Under the pieces are notes generated by a model that was given only the letters and a program-made list of their open reading frames with translations, did not search any database and had not been told where the DNA came from. The translations under genes and the position numbers were made by a program. Below are positions 46,763 through 56,068 of a stretch of 64,000 nt of DNA, piece by piece. Within the stretch, counting starts at the first letter, position 1. Each line of letters begins with the position of its first letter. Source of the DNA: Lawsonibacter faecis (GTDB lineage Bacteria > Bacillota > Clostridia > Oscillospirales > Oscillospiraceae); NCBI RefSeq assembly GCF_014287675.1, contig NZ_JACOPQ010000002.1, positions 310,001 through 374,000 of the forward strand, read 5' to 3'.

Positions 46763-48067
46763 TTATGCGCTGAGGGGGAGGAGCACCCGCAGCTCGAACC
46801 AGCCGCCCTTGGCGCTGATGGTCACGGAGCCGCCGTATTTCTTCGCCGTCTCCCGGATGCTCTTGAGGCCGTACCCGTGGTAGCGCTTGTCGGCCTTGGT
46901 GGTGGCGGGCAGGCCGCCGTCAAACTGGAGCTCCCCCTCGTAGGTGTTCTCCACCCGGATGTGGAGGAAGCCCCGCTGGCGGGAGACCGAGAGGTGGATG
47001 AGCCGCCGCTCCGGATCGGGGAGCTTCTCCACGCTCTCAATGGCGTTATCGAGGGCGTTGCCGAAGAGGGTGCACAGGTCCATCTCGTCCATGAAGTCCA
47101 GGGCCGTGCCGTCCGCCACGCAGGTGAGGCTGACGCCGTGCTGCTGGCAGTAGAGGCTCTTGCCCGCCAGTACGGTGTCCAGCACGTGGTTGCCCGTCTT
47201 GTTCTGGGCCTCGTAGGCGCGGATCTCCTGCTCCATGCGGTCCAGATAGTCGTTCTTCTTCTGCGGATCGCTCTCGGCCCGGAGGACGGAGAGCTGGTGC
47301 TTGAGGTCGTGGTACTTCCGGTTGATGAGGTCCACGCTGTCCTGAGAGAGCTGGTACTGGCTGTACTGGGTGCGCAGGACATTGGTGAGCGCGTCCTTCT
47401 CCCGCCGGACGTGGAGCTCGGAGAGCTGGATGTGGTAGGCGTACAGAATGGCCACGCCCCCCAGGTCCACCAGGGTGCGGATATTGAAAATCTCCATGGT
47501 GAGGCGGCCGCTGAAAGGGGTGTCGGCGTAGAAATAGCTCAGATTGCTGATGGCGTAGATGGCCGCGCCGATGGCCAGGGCGGACAGGAGCTCCCGCCAG
47601 GTGATCTCCATCTCCCGCACGCTCTCCCGGCGGCGGCGCTCCAGCGCGTACATCAGCCCGAAGATCAGGGCATAGGTCCCCGCCAGGAACAGAATACGGA
47701 TGGGCAGACTGGTCCCGCCGGCGCTGTAGGCCGCGTAGTAGTAGAGCTGCCACTCCAGGGAGGCGGCCAGCTCGGCCAGGATAAAGGCCCGCACGCAGTA
47801 GTACCCCGCGTTGGCGGTGGAGAAGTCGCAGCACAGGTAGATGAAGACGAACATCAGCGCGGCGGAGAGAAGAATGCAGGGCACGAACCAGGCCACCGGC
47901 ACGTTTCCGGTGGCCGCCAGGAAGACGCACATCACCGCCAGGAAGAAGGCCTGGACGGCCCGCAGCTGCCAGCCCTTCAGCCTGTGGGGGAACAGGGAGA
48001 CGCAGAGCATGCAGGCGATCCAGTCGGCCAGGGCGGTATAGAGGCGGGGAATGTTGCCCAGCGTCAT
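46763..48067 (-). CDS. AgrC-like sensor histidine kinase (GHKL)
   Basis: 434 residues. The start overlaps the regulator stop as ATGA, with GAGGTGAG upstream. Six or so transmembrane helices fill residues 1-215. The phosphoacceptor is probably His253 in NRKYHDLKHQL. The C-terminal GHKL ATPase has the N box LFGNALDNAIESVEKL and the G motif HGYGLKSIRETAKKYGG. HPK10 kinases pair with LytTR regulators and often sense peptides. No autoinducer gene is visible beside it. Confidence 0.9.
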   Translation of the reverse strand: MTLGNIPRLYTALADWIACMLCVSLFPHRLKGWQLRAVQAFFLAVMCVFLAATGNVPVAWFVPCILLSAALMFVFIYLCCDFSTANAGYYCVRAFILAELAASLEWQLYYYAAYSAGGTSLPIRILFLAGTYALIFGLMYALERRRRESVREMEITWRELLSALAIGAAIYAISNLSYFYADTPFSGRLTMEIFNIRTLVDLGGVAILYAYHIQLSELHVRREKDALTNVLRTQYSQYQLSQDSVDLINRKYHDLKHQLSVLRAESDPQKKNDYLDRMEQEIRAYEAQNKTGNHVLDTVLAGKSLYCQQHGVSLTCVADGTALDFMDEMDLCTLFGNALDNAIESVEKLPDPERRLIHLSVSRQRGFLHIRVENTYEGELQFDGGLPATTKADKRYHGYGLKSIRETAKKYGGSVTISAKGGWFELRVLLPLSA

Positions 48068-48774
48068 TTGCTCACCTCGCCCAGAAAGTCGTTGAGGGCG
48101 TCCAGAAAGGCCTTTTTCCGGGCGCGGCTCACCTGGACCAGCTCGCCGTGGACCACGGCGCAATCCTCCCGGAGGCCGTCCACGTGCTCCAGGTTCACCA
48201 GGTAGCCCTTGTTGCAGCGGAAGAAGGCGGGACCCTCCAGGGCCTGCTCCACCTCCCGCATGGTGCCCGAGGCGGGGAGGGGGCCCTCCTCCGTGTGGAA
48301 GATGAGGTCGTGATCCTGGACCTCCACAAACCAGATTTTTGAAACGTCCAGCTTGCGGACCCCGCCCTTGAGGGAGACGTTGAGAAATTTGCTCTTGCGG
48401 TTGCCCATCCGCTCCAGCGCCCGGTCGATGCGCTGGGAGAAGGCGAAGTAGCTCACCGGCTTGAGAACATAGTCCAGCGCGCCCACGGCGTAGCCCTTGA
48501 TGGCGTACTGGGGGGAGTTGGTGATGAAGATGATGACCACCTCCGGGTCCCGCCTGCGGATCTCCTCGGCGGCGGTCATGCCGTCCATGAAGCGCATTTC
48601 AATGTCCATGAGAATCACGTCGTAGTCGCTCCTGTAGCCCAGGGCGATCTCGTCCCCGTCGGAGAAGACCGAGACCCGCAGGCGCTCGCCCCGCTCCCGC
48701 TCGTAGCGGGCCAGGAATTCCCGCAGCGTGTCCACATAGCTGGGCTCGTCCTCCACCAGCGCAATTCGTATCAT
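48064..48774 (-). CDS. LytTR-family response regulator
   Basis: 236 residues, ATG behind GGAGG. The receiver domain (1-120) has the phosphoacceptor Asp57 (YDVILMDIEM) and the switch Lys in LKPVSYFAF. The LytTR DNA-binding domain (about 135-232) has KIWFVEVQDHDLIFHT and FFRCNKGYLVNLEHVDGL. It is cotranscribed with the AgrC-like kinase. LytTR regulators bind pairs of 9-bp direct repeats; the target genes are not identified. Confidence 0.9.
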   Translation of the reverse strand: MIRIALVEDEPSYVDTLREFLARYERERGERLRVSVFSDGDEIALGYRSDYDVILMDIEMRFMDGMTAAEEIRRRDPEVVIIFITNSPQYAIKGYAVGALDYVLKPVSYFAFSQRIDRALERMGNRKSKFLNVSLKGGVRKLDVSKIWFVEVQDHDLIFHTEEGPLPASGTMREVEQALEGPAFFRCNKGYLVNLEHVDGLREDCAVVHGELVQVSRARKKAFLDALNDFLGEVSK

Positions 48775-48856
48775 GGCGTACCGCCTCCCTCAATGGCCTC
48801 AGATTCCCTCGGGTTTATGATACCATCCGCCGGGGCATTTCGCAACCCGGCGGAAA

Positions 48857-49330
48857 TCAGAAGTTGAACTCCCCGGACCAGTCGAAATCGCCGCTGGCCT
48901 CCACGCTTTTGGGCCAGTGGGCGCACCAGCCGGGGAGGACGGGGCTTTCCACCCGGTCCAGGCTGGGGGTGTAGGGCTTCAGGTCCAGCACGGGGCTGCC
49001 GTCCTCGGCGTCGATATACCCCAGGCCCACCAGGCCCTCCGCCTCGTCCATCCAGGTCACCTCCGCGCAGGAGAGGGCGATGGGGTTGGGCCGCCGGGGC
49101 GAGCGGGTGGCGAAGACGCCCAGGGCCTCCGGGCCGTGGACATAGGGCTTCTCCTCACGCCGCACAGCCCGGGCGTCCGGGCCGTCGCAGCCGCTGAACC
49201 ACCAGAGGACGTTGACCCGGCGAAATTCCTCCAGCCCGGCCAGGGCGGCGCGGTACTCCGGCTCCAGCGCAATGCGGAAGCCATCCTCACCGGCGCGGAT
49301 TACACCAAGCTGCCTTACTGTATATTCCAT
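48857..49330 (-). CDS. trmO: TrmO/TsaA-family tRNA methyltransferase
   Basis: 157 residues, ATG behind AGGAGA. It has the conserved motif GVFATRSPRRPNPIALS and the C-terminal VLDLKPYTPSLD of the YaeB/TsaA (TrmO) family, which uses SAM to methylate t6A37 in threonine tRNAs. It is shorter than E. coli TrmO, lacking the C-terminal extension, as in many Firmicutes and archaea where the role may differ. Single-gene unit. Confidence 0.85.
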   Translation of the reverse strand: MEYTVRQLGVIRAGEDGFRIALEPEYRAALAGLEEFRRVNVLWWFSGCDGPDARAVRREEKPYVHGPEALGVFATRSPRRPNPIALSCAEVTWMDEAEGLVGLGYIDAEDGSPVLDLKPYTPSLDRVESPVLPGWCAHWPKSVEASGDFDWSGEFNF

Positions 49331-49523
49331 AAGAATCTCCTCGTCTGATTTAATTTTTACGGTACCGTGCTTCCAGTATAGCAGAGCAATTTGATACTAC
49401 AAGCCCTGAATGGGGGCTTTTTGCGGAGGCGGGCGGGAACGGCGGCCCGCCTCCCGGCATATCCTGACAATAGACGAAGTTCGACAATGTTGAACCTTGC
49501 CACTTTAAACAGGAGGTAGACCC

Positions 49524-51308
49524 ATGACCGATATAATTCGACCCGGCGTCGCGGCGGCCGGGTCCCAGGTGACCGTCACCGACCGGCTCCGGGCCGCCGC
49601 GCCCGCCTCCCGGCCCTTCGTCGTCTATCAGGACACCGACCTCACCGGCACCGCCACGGGCAACGCCAACGTGGAGAGCTACTGCTCCTGGGCGCCTGCC
49701 GCCGCGTCCCGGTATCAGCTCAACCGGCCCGACCACAACCAGATTTTCCGCTTCGATCTGACCACCCAGGGCATCACCATTCCTACCTACTGCCTGGACA
49801 AGTTCCGGGACGGGCCTTACGGCGGCGTGCCCTACCGGAGCGCGCCCTTCGAGACCCTCTTTCCCGGGGCGACCGCCCGGCAGAAGCGGATGCTGGCGTG
49901 GGTGATGGCCAACGCCTATCCCGCGGTCAGCGCGGCGGAGACCTTCGCCCTGGCGGGGGTAGACGCGGGGGAGACCCCGGTGCTGGACGACAACGACGCC
50001 TACGCGGCGGTCCAGGTGGCCCTGTGGGTGCTGCTGGGGCAGATTGCGCCGGAGGAGGTATATTTCCTCAACTGCGGCGGCGCCGACCAGCACCCCAAGT
50101 CCGCCAGGCTGCGGGCCGCCGTGCTTCGGCTGCTCCAGCTGGCGGGGGCCTACGCCGACGCGGCGCCCGCCCAGACGGGGGAGGGCGCGTCGGCCTGCCG
50201 CTGCGGCAGCGAGCTGATCCAGTGCTGTCCCGCTGAGGCGGAGACGCCCGGAGATGTGAACGACCCACGGATTGGCTTCCGGGGCTGTCCCTGCGAGGTG
50301 CGCAGCGTGTGCGGCCGCCTGCTGGTGGGGCCCTTCTCCCTGCGCTCCAACGTGGAGGGGACGCCCGCCGTTACCATTGAGCCCTTCTGCGCCTGCGGCG
50401 GCGATCTGTCCGCCGACTTCACCGATTTCTGCGGCAATCCCATCCCCGCGCCCGGCCTGGGGCAGGAGTTCTACCTGGCGCTGCGCTTCTGCGGCGGCAG
50501 TCTGTGCTTCAACCTGAACGTGACCCACTCCGGCACGGTGACCCGGGTGATCACCATGGACCCCACCAGCACGGCGCTGAACTATCAGCCCATTGGCGCG
50601 GTGCTGGAGGACTATGCCGTCACCCTGACCGCCTCGCTGTGCGTGTGCGTCACCGTCCCCGGGCAGGGGGAGGGCTGCGCCCCCGGCGGGCCGGGAATGC
50701 CGGGCGGACCGGGCTTCTCCGGCGTATACGTCCAGAACAACAATAACAATAACAACAACAATAACAATAACAACGGCGGACAGGGCGGAGGCCCAGGCGG
50801 CGGTTATCCGCCCATCCTCTTCCCGCCCGTCTGTCTGCCGGGGTGGTGCTGTCCGCCCTACCCGCCCTATCCGCCCTACCCTCCGGAGCCTCCCTATCCG
50901 CCCCGTCCGCCCTATCCTCCGGAGCCTCCCTATCCGCCCCGTCCGCCCTATCCTCCGGAGCCTCCCTATCCGCCCCGTCCGCCCTATCCTCCGGAGCCGC
51001 CCTGTCCGCCTTGTCCGCCCTGTCCTCCGGAGCCTCCCTATCCGCCCCGTCCGCCCTATCCTCCGGAGCCTCCCTATCCGCCTTGTCCGCCCTGTCCGCC
51101 GGAGCCGTCCCGGCCCTGCAGACTCTGCCCGGACTGTATGCCAGAGCCCTGTCCCTGCTGTCAGCCGTGCCCGCCGCCCACGCCCCCCTGCGCATGCGAG
51201 GAGCACTGGCCGCCCGAACAGTGCTGTAAACCCGGCCCCTGCTATCTGCCGCTGGAGCGGCGGTCCAGATGCTGCCGCCCGCAGCCATCCGCCAGGCCGG
51301 ATTGCTGA
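49524..51308 (+). CDS. thioester-domain protein with Asn tract and PPYPPEP repeats
   Basis: 594 residues, ATG behind AGGAGG. Residues about 40-200 match a TQXA/thioester domain: Cys90 (IPTYCLDKF) and Gln164 (AYAAVQVALW) are the expected thioester pair, used by Gram-positive surface proteins to bind host molecules covalently. A beta-rich domain with CxCG motifs follows (about 225-390). Then come 13 consecutive Asn, a GQGGGPGGGYPP hinge, Pro/Tyr/Glu/Arg repeats (about 450-530) and a Cys-rich end. There is no signal peptide, LPXTG or transmembrane segment. A spore-surface or cross-linked coat role is possible. Confidence 0.7.
   Translation: MTDIIRPGVAAAGSQVTVTDRLRAAAPASRPFVVYQDTDLTGTATGNANVESYCSWAPAAASRYQLNRPDHNQIFRFDLTTQGITIPTYCLDKFRDGPYGGVPYRSAPFETLFPGATARQKRMLAWVMANAYPAVSAAETFALAGVDAGETPVLDDNDAYAAVQVALWVLLGQIAPEEVYFLNCGGADQHPKSARLRAAVLRLLQLAGAYADAAPAQTGEGASACRCGSELIQCCPAEAETPGDVNDPRIGFRGCPCEVRSVCGRLLVGPFSLRSNVEGTPAVTIEPFCACGGDLSADFTDFCGNPIPAPGLGQEFYLALRFCGGSLCFNLNVTHSGTVTRVITMDPTSTALNYQPIGAVLEDYAVTLTASLCVCVTVPGQGEGCAPGGPGMPGGPGFSGVYVQNNNNNNNNNNNNNGGQGGGPGGGYPPILFPPVCLPGWCCPPYPPYPPYPPEPPYPPRPPYPPEPPYPPRPPYPPEPPYPPRPPYPPEPPCPPCPPCPPEPPYPPRPPYPPEPPYPPCPPCPPEPSRPCRLCPDCMPEPCPCCQPCPPPTPPCACEEHWPPEQCCKPGPCYLPLERRSRCCRPQPSARPDC
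50856..51110 (+). repeat. 36-bp tandem repeats coding PPYPPEPPYPPR
   Basis: About seven imperfect units built on CCCTATCCTCCGGAGCCTCC inside the thioester-protein gene. Variant units replace Tyr by Cys codons. The number of units is likely to vary between strains. Confidence 0.85.
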
Positions 51309-51407
51309 GACAGTAAATTTTGGCTGGTCAGGACCACGCACTGGGCGTGGGCGGAAAAATCGTGCAGCGGCCGCCGGAGAGCCCCGAAGGACTCTTTGAC
51401 CGATTGG

Positions 51408-51443
51408 AAATACCCCCGGAGCCGAGCGGCTCCGGGGGTATTT
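51408..51443 (+). terminator. terminator of the thioester-protein gene
   Basis: AAATACCCCCGGAGCC / GGCTCCGGGGGTATTT hairpin followed by CTT, about 100 nt after the stop codon. Confidence 0.8.
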
Positions 51444-51533
51444 CTTATCCTGCGCCCCGCACAAATGAATTGCTATTCTTCCAAAGGTAGAGTAAAATAT
51501 GATTTGATTTTCAAGGAGTGTGGAGAGTAGCAT

Positions 51534-52601
51534 ATGGAGTTTTTGAGCACCCGGCAGGTGAGTGCAAAATGGAACATCACCCAGCGGCAGGTGATTGAGC
51601 TGTGCCTGGAGGGCAGGGTCCCCGGCGCGCGGAAGGTGGACACCCACTGGATTGTCCCCGAGGACGCCGAAAAGCCGGAGGACGGCAGGAGCCTGCGGTA
51701 CTGCGGCACCACCGCGAAAATCAAGCCCTTTCTGAAGTGGGCGGGAGGCAAGGGCCAGCTCCTGCCGGAGATTCGTAAAATCTACCCCGAGGAGCTGGGC
51801 AGGAGCATCACAAAATACGCGGAGCCCTTCGTGGGCGGCGGCGCGGTGCTGCTGGACCTCCTGGGCTCCTGCCAGCTGGAGGAGGTCTATATCAGCGACT
51901 CCAACGCGGAGCTGGTGAACGCCTACGGGGTTATCCGGGACCAGCCGGACGACCTGAGCGAGCGCCTGTACCGGATGCAGAAGGCATATCTGGCGCTGGA
52001 CATGGAGGGCAGGAAGGAGTACTACTACGCCGTCCGGGACCGCTTCAATCAGCTCAAGACCGGGGGAGGCGGGGCGCTGCCCAGGGCGGCGGATATGATT
52101 TTTCTCAACCGCACCTGCTTCAACGGGCTCTACCGGGTGAACAAGAAGGGGCTTTTCAACGTGCCCATGGGCGCGTACAGGAACCCCCAGATTCTGGACG
52201 CGGACAACCTGGCGCTGCTCTCCGGGGCGCTGCGGAGTGTGCGGATTGTGCACGGGGACTACCGGCGGGCGGAGGAGTTTATCGACGATCGGACCTTCGC
52301 CTATTTCGACCCGCCCTACCGCCCCCTGACCAGGACCTCCGCGTTTACCTCCTACACGGAGAACGCCTTCGGGGACGAGGAGCAGCGGCGGCTGGCGGAG
52401 TTTGTTTTGCACCTGGCACGGGAGAAGGGGGCGCGGGTGGCGGCCAGCAATTCCGACCCCCACAACGCCGACCCGGCGGACGATTTCTTTGAGGAGATTT
52501 ACGACGGGTGCGTGCTGCGCAGAATTGACGCCACCCGGATGATCAACGCCAATACCGGCGGGCGGGGGAAGATAAAGGAGCTGCTGATCACGACCTGGTG
52601 A
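51534..52601 (+). CDS. Dam-family adenine methyltransferase with N-terminal helix-turn-helix
   Basis: 355 residues. Residues 1-45 form an excisionase-like helix-turn-helix (FLSTRQVSAKWNITQRQVIELCLEGRVPG). Residues 60-355 form an alpha-class N6-adenine methyltransferase: FLKWAGGKGQLLPEI (66-80, SAM binding), EPFVGGGAV and catalytic DPPY at 259-262, as in Dam and M.DpnII. GATC is the likely target. The fused DNA-binding part could act as a control element for the operon. First gene of a three-gene restriction-modification unit. Confidence 0.85.
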   Translation: MEFLSTRQVSAKWNITQRQVIELCLEGRVPGARKVDTHWIVPEDAEKPEDGRSLRYCGTTAKIKPFLKWAGGKGQLLPEIRKIYPEELGRSITKYAEPFVGGGAVLLDLLGSCQLEEVYISDSNAELVNAYGVIRDQPDDLSERLYRMQKAYLALDMEGRKEYYYAVRDRFNQLKTGGGGALPRAADMIFLNRTCFNGLYRVNKKGLFNVPMGAYRNPQILDADNLALLSGALRSVRIVHGDYRRAEEFIDDRTFAYFDPPYRPLTRTSAFTSYTENAFGDEEQRRLAEFVLHLAREKGARVAASNSDPHNADPADDFFEEIYDGCVLRRIDATRMINANTGGRGKIKELLITTW

Positions 52602-52634
52602 GGCGGCGGAGCGGGGGAAGGGACGTGAACGAGG

Positions 52635-53159
52635 ATGGAAAATATCTATGGAGGCGGACGCAGGACCAACGAGAACGGGCTCCGGTTTGAGCGGGAGACC
52701 TCCCTGGACAGCGCTCTGGCCGCCGCGGGCTGCCGCATCTCCGGGAACCGGGTCTACCTCGGCGGCGAGTGGATCGCCGTGAGCGCCCCGAAGAATGAGC
52801 TCTATACGGTGATTTTAGGGCCCCGGGGCGTGGACTGGCGAGCGCGCATCTCCAGAAAAATTCTGCCGGACGAGGCGCTGCTGAACCGGATGAACAACAC
52901 GCTCTACATCCTGGAGAAGAAGTTTCAGCAGGCGGCCGGCTCGGTGGACGAGAAGCTCCAGACCTGCGATTTTAAAAAGCGGCAGTACGAGAAGCTGACA
53001 GCGGGCACCGGCATCAGCCGGGTGGAATACGGCTATGTGCTGTGCGACTTCTTCCGGCAGGCGCAGTACCGGGACGTGCGGGAGTACATAGAGGCCGTGG
53101 GCTGCTGGTACGAGTTTCGCGAGGTGCCGCTCTCCCGGCTGGGCCTGGGGTTTATTTGA
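52635..53159 (+). CDS. putative type II restriction endonuclease
   Basis: 174 residues between two DNA adenine methyltransferase genes, on the same strand. A PD-(D/E)XK-like core is visible: TLYILEKKFQQAAGSVDEKL (about 89-108), with Glu94-x-Lys96 and the Gln/GS.DEK pattern common in restriction enzymes. It opens with GLRFERETSLDSALAAAGC and ends with a YRDVREYIEAVGCWYEF segment. It does not look like DpnII itself. Assignment rests on the motif and the operon context. Confidence 0.6.
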   Translation: MENIYGGGRRTNENGLRFERETSLDSALAAAGCRISGNRVYLGGEWIAVSAPKNELYTVILGPRGVDWRARISRKILPDEALLNRMNNTLYILEKKFQQAAGSVDEKLQTCDFKKRQYEKLTAGTGISRVEYGYVLCDFFRQAQYRDVREYIEAVGCWYEFREVPLSRLGLGFI

Positions 53160-53180
53160 AAAGCGAAAGTGGGAACTGAA

Positions 53181-53978
53181 ATGGAAAGGCTCTTTCCCAA
53201 GTCCGTGCAGCCCTTTTACGAGGCGGAGGATGTGCTGCTGCTCTGCCGGGACAGCTTTCAGACGCTGGGAAAAATGAGGGCGGAGAGCGTGGACATGGTC
53301 TTCGCCGACCCGCCGTACTTCCTCAGCAACGGCGGCGTGTCCTGCAGGGGCGGGAGGATGGTGTCCGTCAACAAGGCGGCCTGGGACGAGGGGAAAACCC
53401 GCCAGGAGAGGCACCAGTTCAACCGCCGCTGGATTCGCGCCTGCCGGCGGGTGCTCAGACCGGGGGGCGCGATCTGGGCCTCCGGCACCCTGCACAACAT
53501 CTACTCCATCGGCATGGCCCTGGAGCAGGAGGGGTTTCGCATTCTCAACAACATTACCTGGGAAAAGACCAACCCGCCCCCCAATCTGGCCTGCCGGTGC
53601 TTCACCCACTCCACCGAGACCATCCTCTGGGCGGAGAAGCCGGGGAAGAAGGCCGGGCACTATTTCGACTACGCCGCCATGAAGGAGCTCAACGGCGGCA
53701 AGCAGATGAAGGACGTGTGGCGGGGCGCGCTGACCAGACCGTCCGAGAAGGTGGACGGCGGCCACCCCACCCAGAAGCCCGAGTATCTGCTGGAGCGGAT
53801 TGTGCGCGCCTCCACCCGGGAGGGGGAGCTGATACTGGACCCCTTCTGCGGCGCGGGCACCACCGGCGTGGCGGCGAGACGGCTGGACCGGAGATTCATC
53901 GGGATCGACAGCGAGAGCGGTTATCTGGATATGGCCGTGAAGCGGCTGGAGCGGCTCAGGACGTCCCCGCATGCCTGA
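53181..53978 (+). CDS. DpnA-like beta-class N6-adenine methyltransferase
   Basis: 265 residues; ATG 53181 preferred over a GTG at 53169. Catalytic DPPY at 43-46 (VFADPPYFLSNGG) comes before the SAM motif DPFCGAGTTGVAARRL near the C-terminus, the order of beta-class enzymes. It closely resembles the second methyltransferase of DpnII systems, which can act on single-stranded GATC DNA. It lies 21 nt after the putative endonuclease gene. Confidence 0.85.
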   Translation: MERLFPKSVQPFYEAEDVLLLCRDSFQTLGKMRAESVDMVFADPPYFLSNGGVSCRGGRMVSVNKAAWDEGKTRQERHQFNRRWIRACRRVLRPGGAIWASGTLHNIYSIGMALEQEGFRILNNITWEKTNPPPNLACRCFTHSTETILWAEKPGKKAGHYFDYAAMKELNGGKQMKDVWRGALTRPSEKVDGGHPTQKPEYLLERIVRASTREGELILDPFCGAGTTGVAARRLDRRFIGIDSESGYLDMAVKRLERLRTSPHA

Positions 53979-54044
53979 CGGGCGGAGAGGGCGCGCCCCC
54001 GTGGACGGCATATCCGCCGCAGGCCGCGGGAGAGGTGGAGCAAG

Positions 54045-55982
54045 ATGAAAAAGAACATCCTGATGCAGACCAATCTGCTGGTCTGCCTGGTTATCGTGGT
54101 GGGGTTCCTGCTGACGGCGGCCCTGAGCTACAGGGCCAACTACAGCGCCTCACTGGAGAATATCGAGCAGGTGTCCGACCTCACGTCGGAGGGCATCTAT
54201 TACCAGATGAGCACCACCTTCACCAAGCCGGTCAACATCTCCCTGACCATGGCCAACGACAGCCTGCTCCACGAGACCCTCGCCCAGGAGGCGGACCGGC
54301 TGGACGACCCGGCCTATATCGAGACCATCCGGGAGTACCTGCACACCTATCAGAACAAATACCGCTACGACTCGGTCTTCCTGGTGTCCGCGGCCTCGGC
54401 CCGGTACTATAACTTCAACGGCCTGGACCGGGTGCTGGAGCCCGGCGACCCCGAGAACTTCTGGTACTTCGACGACCTTTTAAGCTCCGAGGCGGAGTAC
54501 ACCATGAACGTGGACAACGACCAGGTGGCCGGGGCGGACAACGCCATCACCGTGTTCGTCAACTGCAAGATTAAAAACGGCGACGGGACGCTGCTGGGCG
54601 TGGTGGGCGTGGGCGTGCGCATCGACGGACTCCAGCGGACCCTGCAGGATTACCAGAACCAGTTCGGCGTCAACGCCTACCTGATTGACGACGCGGGCAC
54701 CATCGAGCTCTCCACAGACTACTCCGGCTACGAGCGGGTGAACCTCTTTGAGCTGGAGGCGGAGTACGGCGGGGAGGAGCGGCGGGACGTTCTGGCCTGG
54801 AAGGAGGGCGACAGGGCGCTGAGCTTATGGTCCCTGGACGAGGCGGGACGGAAGCGGGACTATATCGTCGCCCGCTACCTGCCTGAAATCCGCTGGCATC
54901 TGGTGGTGGAGCGGGACACCAGCGAGCTGGTGGCGGAGCTGAGCAGGCAGATTCTGGTCACGGCGGTGGTCATCGCCGTCATTCTGGCGGCCATCCTCTT
55001 CATTATCACCACGGTGATCCGGCGCTTCAACCGGCGGATCGTGGAGCTGACCCAGTCCATGGAGCAGGAGCGCCAGGCCGTCTTTGAGAAGGTCACCGAG
55101 GAGCTCTTCGAGAATATTTATGAGATTGACGTCACCCGGGATCTGCCCGCCAACCCGGCCACGGCCGCGTATTTTGAGAGCCTGGGGGCGCCGCCGGGCT
55201 GCCCGTATGAGCGGGCGCTGCACTACGTGGCGGAGAAGCAGATTCAGGAGGCGTTCCGCCGGGGCTATATCGAGACCTTCTCGCCCGCCAACATCATGCG
55301 CACCTACGAGTCCGGCAGCGACAGCCTGACCTACGAGCTGATGCTCACCAGGGACGGCGCGCACTACTACTGGATGCGGATTACGGGCCGCATCGTGAAG
55401 TGGGAGACGGACGGGAGCATCCATATGCTGGTCTACCGCCAGAACATCGACGCGGAGAAGCGGCAGGAGCAAAAGATGCAGGAGCTGGCATGGACCGACG
55501 AGATGACCGGCCTGCTGACCAAGACCGCCACCCGGCGGCAGGTGGACGAGCTGCTCGCAGCGCACCCGGGGGAGGACTTCGCCTATTTTATTTTCGATAT
55601 CGACAATTTCAAGCAGGCCAACGACCTGTACGGCCACGCCTTCGGCGACTCGGTCATCTGCGCCTTCGCCGGGACCATCCAGGCCCACTTCCGCCGCGGG
55701 GACGTACTGGGGCGGATCGGCGGGGACGAGTTCGTCGCCTTTGCCCGGGATACGGGCGCAGCCGCAGCGGCGGAGAAGGCCCGCGGACTCAACGCCGCCC
55801 TCAACCGGACCCACACCCGCAGCGGCGTGGGCTGGCAGGTCTCCGCCAGTATCGGCGTGGCGCTGGCGCCCGGGCACGGGGCCGACGCGGACGCCCTCTA
55901 CCGGCATGCGGACGCCGCGCTCTACCGGGCCAAGGCCCGGGGGAAAAACGGCTTCGCGGTCTACGGCGGGGAGGACGGCTGA
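54045..55982 (+). CDS. membrane diguanylate cyclase with dCACHE-like sensor
   Basis: 645 residues. A transmembrane helix (about 8-28), an extracellular dCACHE-like domain (about 35-295), a second transmembrane helix (about 303-325), a PAS-like linker (about 350-480) and a GGDEF domain (about 485-640). The active site GGDEF is at 559-563, with the inhibitory-site RxxD (RRGD) five residues upstream, so c-di-GMP feedback is likely. It senses an external ligand and makes c-di-GMP. Monocistronic, with its own terminator. Confidence 0.9.
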   Translation: MKKNILMQTNLLVCLVIVVGFLLTAALSYRANYSASLENIEQVSDLTSEGIYYQMSTTFTKPVNISLTMANDSLLHETLAQEADRLDDPAYIETIREYLHTYQNKYRYDSVFLVSAASARYYNFNGLDRVLEPGDPENFWYFDDLLSSEAEYTMNVDNDQVAGADNAITVFVNCKIKNGDGTLLGVVGVGVRIDGLQRTLQDYQNQFGVNAYLIDDAGTIELSTDYSGYERVNLFELEAEYGGEERRDVLAWKEGDRALSLWSLDEAGRKRDYIVARYLPEIRWHLVVERDTSELVAELSRQILVTAVVIAVILAAILFIITTVIRRFNRRIVELTQSMEQERQAVFEKVTEELFENIYEIDVTRDLPANPATAAYFESLGAPPGCPYERALHYVAEKQIQEAFRRGYIETFSPANIMRTYESGSDSLTYELMLTRDGAHYYWMRITGRIVKWETDGSIHMLVYRQNIDAEKRQEQKMQELAWTDEMTGLLTKTATRRQVDELLAAHPGEDFAYFIFDIDNFKQANDLYGHAFGDSVICAFAGTIQAHFRRGDVLGRIGGDEFVAFARDTGAAAAAEKARGLNAALNRTHTRSGVGWQVSASIGVALAPGHGADADALYRHADAALYRAKARGKNGFAVYGGEDG

Positions 55983-55987
55983 CATCA

Positions 55988-56030
55988 TAAGACGCGCCGG
56001 GACAGCATTTCGCTGTCCCGGCGCGTCTTA
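55988..56030. terminator. bidirectional terminator
   Basis: TAAGACGCGCCGGGACAG / CTGTCCCGGCGCGTCTTA hairpin between the diguanylate cyclase gene and the convergent monooxygenase-like gene. Confidence 0.85.
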
Positions 56031-56068
56031 CTATCGGAAAGGGAAGCAGGGGCACGGGTGGGGAGCCT

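Noticed and set aside
49460..49500. SOS-box-like GTTC-N9-GAAC before the thioester gene
   Set aside because: Half-site orientation and spacing do not fit the Gram-positive LexA box (GAAC-N4-GTTC).
49350..52463. Minus-strand open frame of 1037 codons opposite the thioester and methyltransferase genes
   Set aside because: Its RRTGRTRRIGRL repeats are just the reverse of the PPYPPEP codons. No start signal.
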